Assembly (NCBI GenBank): GCA_937995495.1 | Contig: CALKKA010000002.1 | Span: 1-7,136 of the forward strand | Reading direction: 5' to 3' | Length of the DNA: 7,136 bases | Source: an uncultured Phycisphaerae bacterium | GTDB taxonomy: Bacteria; Planctomycetota; Phycisphaerae; Sedimentisphaerales; Anaerohalosphaeraceae | Part shown: positions 1 through 6,767 of the stretch, piece after piece | How the letters are laid out: each line of letters begins with the position of its first letter | Numbering within the stretch: the stretch's first letter is position 1 | The notes under the pieces: generated by a model | Told to the model about the DNA's origin: nothing | The model's database searches: none | The model's input: the letters and a program-made list of their open reading frames with translations, nothing else | Made by a program: the position numbers and the translations under genes

Positions 1-903
1 CGGCTGTTCAATTCGCCAATTGCTGAAGCTGCTATTGCCGGTACCGCTGTTGGCTATGCCCTTGAGGGCGGACGTGCCCTCATCGAGTTGATGTACTGCG
101 ACTTCCTCGGCCGTGCGGGTGACGAAGTCTTCAACCAGATGTGTAAATGGCAGTCCATGAGCGGGGGCCTGCTGAAGATGCCGCTTGTGATGCGTGTTTC
201 CGTAGGCAGTAAATATGGTGCACAGCACAGCCAGGACTGGACGGCCCTATGTGCCCATATCCCCGGCCTGAAAGTCGCTTTCCCTGCAACACCGTACGAC
301 GCCAAGGGACTGATGTACTCGGCCTTAACCGGAACCGACCCGGTCATCTTCTTCGAAAGTCAACGACTCTACGGCAAGGCCGAAGAGTTTGTCGAAGGCG
401 GTGTCCCCAAAGAGGCGTATGAAGTTGGATTCGGTGAACCGGCCATCCGAAAGGAAGGCACGGACCTGACCATCCTGACCATTGGTGCAACGCTCTACCG
501 TGCCCTGGATGCCTCTAAAGAACTCCAAGACAAATATGGGCTAAGCTGTGAAATTATTGATGCTCGTTCAATGGTGCCGTTCAACTATGAAAAAGTGATT
601 GAATCGGTCAAGAAAACCCGCAAGATACTGCTGGCCTCGGATGCCTGTGAACGCGGTAGTTTCCTGCATACCATGGCTTCGACGATTAACACGCTGGCCT
701 TTGATGAACTGGACGCCCCACCGGTCGTCCTTGGCGCTCGTAACTGGATCACGCCGCCCGATGAGATCGAAGCAACATTCTTCCCCTATCCGGCTGATTT
801 TATCGACACGATCCATGAACACATTCTGCCCCTGAAGGGATACAGTACAAAACGGAATTGTTCTGCTGCTGAATTAATCAAAAGAAACAGACAAGGCATT
901 TAA
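1..903 (+). CDS. 2-oxoacid dehydrogenase E1 component, beta-type half (5' truncated)
   Basis: This is the C-terminal 300 residues of a thiamine-diphosphate-dependent E1 enzyme, which decarboxylates a 2-oxoacid (pyruvate, branched-chain or acetoin-type) and passes the acyl group to a lipoyl E2. The frame is open from base 1, so the true start lies outside the window; the TTG at 88 and ATG at 91 are internal. Residues 1 to about 120 match the transketolase-like pyrimidine-binding domain: FNSPIAEAA at 3-11, KWQSMSGG at 49-56, the conserved histidine in AQHSQ at 74-78, and HIPGLKV at 86-92. Residues from about 145 form the transketolase C-terminal domain, with EIIDARSMVPF and the LLASDACERG segment. 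A tail of about 20 residues follows (GYSTKRNCSAAELIKRNRQGI region). Stand-alone E1 beta chains are about 325-340 residues. This sequence most resembles, from memory, the beta half of single-chain alpha/beta E1 proteins of about 800 residues, so the missing part may be much longer than 60 residues. The exact oxoacid cannot be told. A strong terminator follows. Confidence 0.88.
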   Translation, partial: RLFNSPIAEAAIAGTAVGYALEGGRALIELMYCDFLGRAGDEVFNQMCKWQSMSGGLLKMPLVMRVSVGSKYGAQHSQDWTALCAHIPGLKVAFPATPYDAKGLMYSALTGTDPVIFFESQRLYGKAEEFVEGGVPKEAYEVGFGEPAIRKEGTDLTILTIGATLYRALDASKELQDKYGLSCEIIDARSMVPFNYEKVIESVKKTRKILLASDACERGSFLHTMASTINTLAFDELDAPPVVLGARNWITPPDEIEATFFPYPADFIDTIHEHILPLKGYSTKRNCSAAELIKRNRQGI

Positions 904-927
904 GGACTTCATCACCCTCTTATTGTG

Positions 928-963
928 AATGGTTTTCCCCGTTATGTGGGGAAAACCATTTTT
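928..963 (+). terminator. Rho-independent terminator after the E1 gene
   Basis: A perfect 13-bp stem (928-940 with 948-960, AATGGTTTTCCCC and its complement) closes a 7-nt loop and runs directly into five T residues at 959-963. It begins 24 nt after the stop codon of the E1 gene. The opposite strand has no T-run after the hairpin, so it should act mainly on plus-strand transcripts. Confidence 0.9.
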
Positions 964-1008
964 GTCTGCCGAACATTCAATCCATAGCAGAAAACCCAGG
1001 AAAATTCG

Positions 1009-1076
1009 AACCCATTCTGAAGATTTAGCTTCTCGTAACGTTCTAGTTTTATAAACCGATAACGTTGAAATGGGTT
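1009..1076 (-). repeat. Nested inverted repeat at the convergent gene ends; possible operon terminator
   Basis: AACCCATT at 1009-1016 is exactly complementary to AATGGGTT at 1069-1076. Inside it lie two copies of the self-complementary hexamer AACGTT (1037-1042 and 1061-1066), which can pair around GTTT/AAAC at 1046-1049 and 1053-1056, and a 4-bp GAAG/CTTC hairpin at 1019-1032. The structure begins 1 nt past the fucU stop. On the minus strand it is followed by CGAATTTT, a poor T-tract. It may be a weak or branched terminator for the sugar operon, but pairing this short over 68 nt could be partly chance. Confidence 0.3.
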
Positions 1077-1077
1077 A

Positions 1078-1524
1078 TTAAAGCACCCCTTTCTTCAAAA
1101 TGATATTTGCATATAAAGCTTTTTCACTCGTGGCGATGACGGCGTAGGCCTTCTTCGCTCTTTCATAGAATTCAAACCGTTCGATGAATTCGAAATCAAT
1201 AAACTTTTCGCTTTCATCACTGGCTTTGATGATTTTTTGATACTCGTCCCAGATGGGTGTTTTGACGGTATCGCCCGAGACCAACTGCATCAGCCCAACG
1301 GGTTTTTCAACGTATGGGTCTAACGGAAACAGTTGAAGGATTGCGTCTAAGATCGGTGGTACCTCGTGCCCGTCCATTCGGATGACTTGCTTCGAAACTG
1401 TACAAGCGGCGATAGAAGCGGCGGGGAAATTGCCGTCCGCAATAACGATTTCATCGGCATGGCCCATTTCCATCAGGACCTTCAAGAGTTGCGGAGGCAG
1501 GATTGAAGGAATTTTTTTTAGCAT
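1078..1524 (-). CDS. fucU: L-fucose mutarotase (RbsD/FucU family)
   Basis: This 148-residue cytoplasmic protein belongs to the RbsD/FucU family, whose members interconvert the alpha and beta anomers of a sugar so that the isomerase always has its preferred form. The N-terminus matches FucU closely: LLKVLMEMGHADEI at 13-26 holds the conserved His22, and Asp30 and VIRMDG (47-52) follow. The C-terminal half has the FucU-type FYERAKKAYAVI at 119-130 and ends YANIILKKGV. RbsD proteins lack the FYERA form, so FucU is preferred over D-ribopyranase. The length agrees with about 140 residues for FucU; the extra residues lie near 38-46 and 100-110. The ATG at 1524 is chosen because the family begins at this point (MLKxI). 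The ribosome site is weak (GAAAG-like). It is the last gene of the operon, 23 nt after the permease, and its presence with fucI supports L-fucose as the substrate. Confidence 0.9.
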   Translation of the reverse strand: MLKKIPSILPPQLLKVLMEMGHADEIVIADGNFPAASIAACTVSKQVIRMDGHEVPPILDAILQLFPLDPYVEKPVGLMQLVSGDTVKTPIWDEYQKIIKASDESEKFIDFEFIERFEFYERAKKAYAVIATSEKALYANIILKKGVL

Positions 1525-1547
1525 CGTATTACACTTTCGTATTTAAT

Positions 1548-2528
1548 CTACTTTTCTCGCTTTGTTGCAATTTGATCGGTGGTTACCGCAAGCAGAATAA
1601 TGCCTCCGATAACCACTAACTGAATATTTGTCGACACATCCAACAATGTCAGACCATTCCGTAAAAAGCTGATCAACAGGGTTCCAATGACCGTTCCGGT
1701 CATGGTTCCTTTACCACCACTGGGCGAACAGCCCCCAATAATAACTGCGGCGATAATGTCCAGTTCCAACGCCAGCCCCGCAGTCGGCTGAGACGTACTT
1801 GCACGGCTCGTGGTAATCATGGCGGCAAGCCCCACACAGATACCCGCAACTGTATAAATCGTAACCAGAACCTTATTAACATCGATTCCGGCATGAAACG
1901 CTGTTTCGACATTTGAACCAATCGCATATGTATATCGCCCAAAGGGGGTATATTTTAATACAAAACCAGCCGCCCCAAGCACTGCAAAGAATAACAGAAC
2001 GGCTGACGGAATGCCCGCCACGGTTCCAATATCCAACCACGCATAATCTGAAACAGCAAACGGCTTACCATCGTTCATCAAATAAGCCGCTCCTCTGAAA
2101 ATACTCATCATACCCAGTGTTACGATAAATGGAGCCAGTTTCAACCGGGTAATCAGCATTCCGTTTGCAAAGCCGCATAACCCGCCAACAGCAATCCCCA
2201 CGAGGCTTCCCATTATCATCGTCCCAGAGGTCATTTCGACATAACTTCCGCCAGTAATCTCTGCCAAAGAAGCTCCACTGAATCCCAGCATCGCAACGGA
2301 CCCAATCATACCGCACATCGCAAGCATCGAGCCAACCGAGAGATCAATGCCGGCGGTAATGATTATATATGTCATGCCGGCCGCCATAATACCATTAATG
2401 GAAGAGCGGCTCAGAACGTTCTTAAAGTTCTGAACAGAAAGAAAGGTGTCGGGTTCCAGAAATGTCCACAATGAAATAATAAATATTAATGAACAAAACG
2501 GAAGCAGTTGCTTTGTAAATCGATTCAT
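1548..2528 (-). CDS. Sugar ABC transporter permease (RbsC type)
   Basis: This 326-residue inner-membrane protein is the permease of a ribose/rhamnose/galactose-class (CUT2) importer and would act as a dimer with the ATPase encoded upstream. It is highly hydrophobic, with roughly 8-10 membrane segments, starting at residues 9-24. Family motifs are clear: ITAGIDLSVGS at 57-67, ANGMLITRLKLAPFIVTLG at 121-139, TPFGRYTYAIGSN at 194-206, and the conserved cytoplasmic loop ELDIIAAVIIGG at 255-266 followed by SGGKGT at 270-275. A polar loop at about 83-103 separates two of the early segments. Length is normal for the family (about 320). The ATG at 2528 lies 1 nt past the ATPase stop and has a strong Shine-Dalgarno. 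The transported sugar cannot be read from this sequence; context suggests L-fucose. Confidence 0.93.
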   Translation of the reverse strand: MNRFTKQLLPFCSLIFIISLWTFLEPDTFLSVQNFKNVLSRSSINGIMAAGMTYIIITAGIDLSVGSMLAMCGMIGSVAMLGFSGASLAEITGGSYVEMTSGTMIMGSLVGIAVGGLCGFANGMLITRLKLAPFIVTLGMMSIFRGAAYLMNDGKPFAVSDYAWLDIGTVAGIPSAVLLFFAVLGAAGFVLKYTPFGRYTYAIGSNVETAFHAGIDVNKVLVTIYTVAGICVGLAAMITTSRASTSQPTAGLALELDIIAAVIIGGCSPSGGKGTMTGTVIGTLLISFLRNGLTLLDVSTNIQLVVIGGIILLAVTTDQIATKREK

Positions 2529-2529
2529 C

Positions 2530-4029
2530 TCAATCCTCCACGGCAGCTAAGTGCATGATTTCTTCCGGGGATGTTTCTGGGGTATTGAAATCGCCAACCA
2601 GACGCCCCCGCCGCATGACCAGGATTCGGTCGCAGACACCAAAAAGCTCGGGCAGTTCTGATGAGATCATCATAATGGCCTTTCCCTGAGAAGCAAGCTC
2701 ATTTAACAAAAGATACACCTCTTGTTTAGCTCCCACATCAATCCCCCGTGTGGGTTCATCAAATATCATAAACTCCGAGTCGGCCATCAGCCATTTACTA
2801 ATCAGTACTTTCTGTTGGTTACCGCCCGAAAGGGAATTGGCTGGTGCAGATGCCCCCGACCACTTCACCGATACTTTTTCACCAAAGCGTTCACATAGCT
2901 GCTGTTCTTTACGAAGTTTCAAAAACTTCTTCATGCCGATACGCTCATAATTGGGCAGCGTCATATTCCAACTGCATGGAAGGTTCACACACAATCCCGT
3001 CCGCTTACGGTCTTCTGTCAGAAAAGCAATCCCCTGTTTAATCGCATCTGATGGCGTTTTGATTTTCACGGTCTTGCCTTTCACTAAAACCGAGCCGCGC
3101 ATCAGGGGTTGAACACCTGCGATCGCTCGAGCAAGTTCGCTTCGTCCGGCCCCGACAAGCCCCGCCATACCAACGATTTCACCTTCATGAACATCAAAGG
3201 ATATATCGCGAATCCCTTCATCACTTGCGAGGGAATATGCCTGAAAATAGACAGTCCCCAATTTTACATCACGGGTGGGATAAAAGTCGACCAGATCACG
3301 GCCAACCATCATTTTTACAAGGGCTGGAATATCCATCCGGTCTGCTGAATCCGTACCCACCAATCGACCATCACGAAGGACACTGATCTCATCGGCAAGC
3401 AGCTTAACCTCATCCATTCGGTGCGATATATAAATGATCGTAAGCCCTCTTTTCTTCAACGTGCCGATGACCTCAAAGAGCCGGTTGGCTTCGGCTTCGG
3501 AAAGCGATGACGTGGGTTCATCCATAACAATGATTTTTGCTTGCCGCTGTAATGCTTTTAATAATTCAACGATTTGGCATTGACCGGTGGTGAGCGTTTT
3601 AATCAGCGAGGTTGGATCGACCTCGAAACCGTATTGCTGACAAATCTCTCGGGTTCGCTGTATCATCGCTGAACGATCAATAACAAATGGAATCGAGCTT
3701 GTGATCTCGCTGCCAAGAAAGATATTTTCATAGACCGTCAAATCCTCGGCAAGATCAAGTTCCTGGTATAACATGGACACACCTGCATCCAGTGCAGCCC
3801 CGGGATGTTCAAATGTGATCTCAGTTCCATCGAGAAGGACCCTGCCGCTGTCCGGTGGATGTACTCCAGCCAATATCTTCATCAGGGTCGATTTTCCCGC
3901 ACCGTTTTCGCCACACAGGGCATGAACGGTTCCGGGGCGGGCACAAAACGTAACATCCTGCAGCGCAACCACCGGCCCGAAGACTTTACCAATACCTTCC
4001 ATGCGTAGCTGGCCGGATGTTTGTGGCAT
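2530..4029 (-). CDS. Sugar ABC transporter ATP-binding protein, two nucleotide-binding domains (RbsA/MglA type)
   Basis: This 499-residue cytoplasmic ATPase drives the importer encoded around it. It is a tandem of two ABC domains, as usual for the CUT2 family (about 500 residues). Domain 1 has Walker A GENGAGKST at 40-48, Q-loop Gln89, a degenerate signature LTTGQ at 146-150, Walker B IIVMDEP at 166-172 and the switch histidine His203. Domain 2 has a Walker A-like GLVGAGRSE at 290-298 where the catalytic lysine is replaced by Arg296, a canonical signature LSGGNQQK at 400-407 and Walker B FMIFDEP at 420-426. Its switch position reads SSELPE, without histidine. This pattern, one active and one degenerate site, is normal in the RbsA/MglA family. 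It starts 3 nt after the binding-protein stop, with TTAGGA as its ribosome site. RbsA-like naming describes the family, not proven ribose transport. Confidence 0.95.
   Translation of the reverse strand: MPQTSGQLRMEGIGKVFGPVVALQDVTFCARPGTVHALCGENGAGKSTLMKILAGVHPPDSGRVLLDGTEITFEHPGAALDAGVSMLYQELDLAEDLTVYENIFLGSEITSSIPFVIDRSAMIQRTREICQQYGFEVDPTSLIKTLTTGQCQIVELLKALQRQAKIIVMDEPTSSLSEAEANRLFEVIGTLKKRGLTIIYISHRMDEVKLLADEISVLRDGRLVGTDSADRMDIPALVKMMVGRDLVDFYPTRDVKLGTVYFQAYSLASDEGIRDISFDVHEGEIVGMAGLVGAGRSELARAIAGVQPLMRGSVLVKGKTVKIKTPSDAIKQGIAFLTEDRKRTGLCVNLPCSWNMTLPNYERIGMKKFLKLRKEQQLCERFGEKVSVKWSGASAPANSLSGGNQQKVLISKWLMADSEFMIFDEPTRGIDVGAKQEVYLLLNELASQGKAIMMISSELPELFGVCDRILVMRRGRLVGDFNTPETSPEEIMHLAAVED
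2535..2539 (-). promoter_or_regulatory. Ribosome binding site for the permease gene
   Basis: GGAGG on the minus strand sits 6 nt before the permease ATG and lies inside the last codons of the ATPase gene. It is the strongest Shine-Dalgarno in the operon. It fixes the permease start and suggests coupled translation across the 1-nt gap. Confidence 0.8.
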
Positions 4030-4032
4030 TGC

Positions 4033-5022
4033 TTACAGTCCTAAAGCCGCGGGAAATTTCTCTTTCATTTCCGCTAAGTTTTTGTTGTCGACAATCATAC
4101 TTTCAACCGGTTGGTTCTTAAGTACGGTTTTGCCTTCTATCGCGCTGACACAAGCGGCAACACCCTGGTAACCAATCTGAAAAGGATTCTGGACAATCAA
4201 TGCCTCAACGTGTCCTTCCGCAATCCCTTCCAGCAGAATCGGGTCCGAGTCAAAACCAACCATTCTGATTGTGCCGGCCATCCCCTGATTGACTATCGCC
4301 TTGTAAGCACCCACTGACGCTGGGTGATTTACGGCAAACAAACCCTCGATATTTTTGTTTTTCATCAGCATGTCCACCGTTTTTTGCCGGGCATCTTCCA
4401 CGGTACCGAGAGTGTACTGTTCAGCAACGATCCGAATATTGGGAAACTCTATTTCAAGTGTCTCCCTGAATCCCTTTGCACGGTTATCGGTTGAGGCGGA
4501 GTTCTGAACAAACTTGGTCAATGCAACATGGCCTCGGCCACCCAATACGCCCCCCAGTCGACGGGCTGCTTCTGCCCCGCCTAAGTAATTATCCGTAGCG
4601 ACAAATGAAACGTAGTCTGTCGGATCCGCTTCAACTGCAGAGTCAATAATAACGCAGGGAATCCCGGACGCCTTGATTTTTTGAACCGGCCTGACCAGAG
4701 CCTTTGCATCATTCGGCCCCAGCACAATTCCGTCCGCATTTTTCACGATTGCATCTTCAACCGCCTGAATTTGCTTTTCCCGATCCGTTTCCTGTTCAGG
4801 ACCGTTCCACGTAATCTGGTAGCCAAGCTCATTGCCTGCCGCCATGGCCCCTTTATGCACAACTTCCCACCACATTGACGCCGTACCTTTTGGAATGACT
4901 GCAATGACTCGGGTGTCAAGGGTATCAGCCTCAAGACCGGTCATCTTTTTATAAACGCCCAAACTGAATAGAATCGCAGAAAGGACAAGAATTCCTGCAA
5001 CGAGCCAATTGGTTTTCTTCAT
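4033..5022 (-). CDS. Sugar ABC transporter substrate-binding protein (RbsB type, Peripla_BP_4 fold)
   Basis: This 329-residue protein captures the sugar outside the inner membrane and delivers it to the permease. The N-terminus is basic (MKKTNW) followed by a hydrophobic stretch at about 7-23. There is no lipobox cysteine and no clear signal-peptidase I site: the stretch runs into GVYKKMTG. It is therefore either a poorly matching signal peptide or an N-terminal membrane anchor. The mature part has the type I binding-protein layout: MWWEVVHKGAMAAGNELG at 50-67, ADGIVLGPND at 96-105, IDS with Asp127, and VATDNYLGG at 141-149. Residues at the positions of the RbsB ligand contacts are present: Arg181, Asn232, Asp258 and Gln278. 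Length is typical for the family. It begins 15 nt after fucI with a weak ribosome site. The sugar is inferred as L-fucose, or another sugar fed to FucI, from context only. Confidence 0.92.
   Translation of the reverse strand: MKKTNWLVAGILVLSAILFSLGVYKKMTGLEADTLDTRVIAVIPKGTASMWWEVVHKGAMAAGNELGYQITWNGPEQETDREKQIQAVEDAIVKNADGIVLGPNDAKALVRPVQKIKASGIPCVIIDSAVEADPTDYVSFVATDNYLGGAEAARRLGGVLGGRGHVALTKFVQNSASTDNRAKGFRETLEIEFPNIRIVAEQYTLGTVEDARQKTVDMLMKNKNIEGLFAVNHPASVGAYKAIVNQGMAGTIRMVGFDSDPILLEGIAEGHVEALIVQNPFQIGYQGVAACVSAIEGKTVLKNQPVESMIVDNKNLAEMKEKFPAALGL
4039..4044 (-). promoter_or_regulatory. Ribosome binding site for the ABC ATPase gene
   Basis: TTAGGA on the minus strand lies 9 nt before the ATPase ATG at 4029, inside the end of the binding-protein gene. 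It supports this start and coupled expression of the two genes. Confidence 0.5.
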
Positions 5023-5037
5023 GGTATCATCGAAGTC

Positions 5038-6753
5038 TTATTTTAGTGCTTTAAAGGCTGCTTGGCCGCCATTAAGATGGTAAATCAATGGCAATGGGCG
5101 ATCGGTCCCTTCCACAAAACTCGGACGCCCCGCCCAAGGAGTCGCACTGATCACACCGGTCAGATCCATCCAGTACTGCAGTCGAGATACCGGCAGATCC
5201 CATGTCATGTGGAAGTGGTTGGCCGGGGCATACTGCTTATACTCAAGCATACTCGCGTATTTCGGTACCACAAACGTATGCGGCCAGGTGGGGGTCGTCA
5301 GATCGCACATCGCCTTGCCCAACTTTTCCGGAACGCTGGTTGAATAGGCCTCGTCCCAGATCAGGCTGAATGTGTCATTCAAGCTGCTGTAGGCCATCCG
5401 CCCCGCAATACCGTTAATCCCCGCCGGGGTCATAAAGGTCACGCTGTTGCCGCCGCCGGGGAAGTACCCCTCATCCGCCAGCGGCATGGAGATGCCCTTC
5501 ATCAGCTGCGTCATGGATGTTCCCGGTTTGCCCGCCCAGTCGAAAGAGGCACTGCCGGAGTTGTCGCCGTCGACCAGACCCTTTTGGATATAGTCGGCCT
5601 TCGGGTTGACCTTGACACCGACCTTCTCGGCCAGTGCCTTGATCTCCCAGCCCTCCCATACTTTTCGGAAGTCCATGAACAGCGGCGGATTGCCGCCGGA
5701 CAGGTAGGTCATAAACAGCATCGTCAACAGACCCTGCACATCGGCTTCGGTCGCATAGGGCTGCGGGGCCTTGCGGCCGTTGTGGTCAAACGTACTGTTG
5801 AACATGGACTCCATCGCGTCCGCTACGGGAAGCGGAAGACCGCGGTTGTCACTGCCCCATTCCAACTGGCTCATAAAGCCGCCGCCGACCGCATTCAGGT
5901 CCGCCATCAGGTCGCGGTTGATCAGGTACATTGCCAGACTGGTGTCAAAGCGCTCGCTGTCGGCATCGGTCTTTAATTCCAGCCGCTTGCCAATGTGTCG
6001 ATTGATCCATTTGCGCAGTTTCACGAGTTCTTTTTTGTCGTAGGCCTCTTTCTTGAGCATGTCCGCCAGCAGCTTCATATCCAGACGGGTGATCTCAAGG
6101 CCAAAGGTGTTCCGTGTGGGGAGGATGTGTGCCAGGGCCGTTTCCATCCCCATGGAGTCGTGCCCAAAGACCATCACACGACGCCCCTTGAGAGCCATCG
6201 CTGTCACCGCTGCATAGCACCAGTCGATCAGCACTGTGGCCGTCGATGGGGTCATCACCGGATTCATCCCGGTATCGGCCCAGTTACCGACATTCAGATG
6301 AACCATCTTGCCGTACTGGCTGATCGCCCCGGCCAAGGCATGAGCATACACCACACCCGGCTTGGGACCGCTGTTGCCGCAGGTAATATTGATCGGGGTG
6401 TCTTTGGGGAACTGCTGAAGCAGGGAAATGGTCGTCAGTTGCGGAAACGCCCAGGTATCCGGAGCACAGACCAGGATATCCACACCCGCTTTGCGGAACT
6501 GCTGGGCGACGACATCGGCCTGCGCCTCGCTGTCAATGAGAACATTCGAATACACCACCGGCACCGGCGTCTTGTCCGGCAGAACGACCTGGCCGCTGAT
6601 CGTATCCGCGACCATCGTGATGATGTTCTGGGCACGCCTGCGACTGGCCGCGTCAATCCGCGGGTCACAGGGTGAAAAAACACCGATCACGGGGGTTTTC
6701 GGGGTTGCTTTTCTAATTCCGGGTAAACAGGTTGCTTTGAGTTTTTTTGCCAT
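5038..6753 (-). CDS. fucI: L-fucose isomerase
   Basis: This 571-residue cytoplasmic enzyme converts L-fucose to L-fuculose (the family also takes D-arabinose) with a divalent metal, usually Mn2+. The full three-domain FucI layout is present and the length is close to the E. coli enzyme (591). Aligned by eye, the catalytic and metal residues are conserved: Glu336 in ATEADVQG, Asp361 in FMDFRKVWE, and His513 in APANHFH. Other shared motifs are GVVYAHALAGAISQ (133-146), SMGM at 200-203, FNSTFDHNG at 318-326, NSGSA at 398-402, YFPGGG at 430-435 and TPTWPHTF at 487-494. An N-terminal extension of about 20 basic-rich residues precedes the first strand (PVIGVFSP). The region between NSGSA and YFPGGG is shorter than in E. 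coli, so this is a divergent branch. The ATG at 6753 has TAAGGA 8 nt upstream. G+C in sampled stretches (57-67%) exceeds that of the transporter genes. Confidence 0.92.
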   Translation of the reverse strand: MAKKLKATCLPGIRKATPKTPVIGVFSPCDPRIDAASRRRAQNIITMVADTISGQVVLPDKTPVPVVYSNVLIDSEAQADVVAQQFRKAGVDILVCAPDTWAFPQLTTISLLQQFPKDTPINITCGNSGPKPGVVYAHALAGAISQYGKMVHLNVGNWADTGMNPVMTPSTATVLIDWCYAAVTAMALKGRRVMVFGHDSMGMETALAHILPTRNTFGLEITRLDMKLLADMLKKEAYDKKELVKLRKWINRHIGKRLELKTDADSERFDTSLAMYLINRDLMADLNAVGGGFMSQLEWGSDNRGLPLPVADAMESMFNSTFDHNGRKAPQPYATEADVQGLLTMLFMTYLSGGNPPLFMDFRKVWEGWEIKALAEKVGVKVNPKADYIQKGLVDGDNSGSASFDWAGKPGTSMTQLMKGISMPLADEGYFPGGGNSVTFMTPAGINGIAGRMAYSSLNDTFSLIWDEAYSTSVPEKLGKAMCDLTTPTWPHTFVVPKYASMLEYKQYAPANHFHMTWDLPVSRLQYWMDLTGVISATPWAGRPSFVEGTDRPLPLIYHLNGGQAAFKALK

Positions 6754-6761
6754 GAGCCTAT

Positions 6762-6767
6762 TCCTTA
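6762..6767 (-). promoter_or_regulatory. Ribosome binding site for fucI
   Basis: TAAGGA on the minus strand lies 8 nt before the fucI ATG. Its TAA is the stop codon of the upstream kinase gene, so termination of the kinase and initiation of fucI are likely coupled. Confidence 0.65.

Noticed and set aside
88..903. A complete 271-residue gene starting at the TTG at 88
   Set aside because: The frame stays open to base 1, and the upstream codons encode conserved E1 residues (FNSPIAEAA), so the start is an artefact of the window edge.
1078..2528. Assignment of the transporter and FucU as a ribose (rbsDACB) system
   Set aside because: The gene families are shared, but the mutarotase has FucU-type motifs and the operon contains fucI and no ribokinase, so ribose is less likely.
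2530..4029. Loss of the Walker A lysine in domain 2 and the non-canonical LTTGQ signature in domain 1 of the ABC ATPase, considered as signs of decay
   Set aside because: An asymmetric pair with one degenerate ATP site is normal in RbsA/MglA-type proteins. The gene is full length and intact.
5584..5976. 130-codon plus-strand frame, and similar ones at 6428-6835 and 5771-6043
   Set aside because: All are antisense to fucI or the kinase end and look like codon-bias shadows, with no recognisable domain or ribosome site.
5995..6675. 226-codon open frame on the plus strand
   Set aside because: It lies wholly antisense to the conserved fucI gene and its translation (rich in His, Arg and Gly) matches no family I know. 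Long antisense frames are expected opposite G+C-rich coding sequence.
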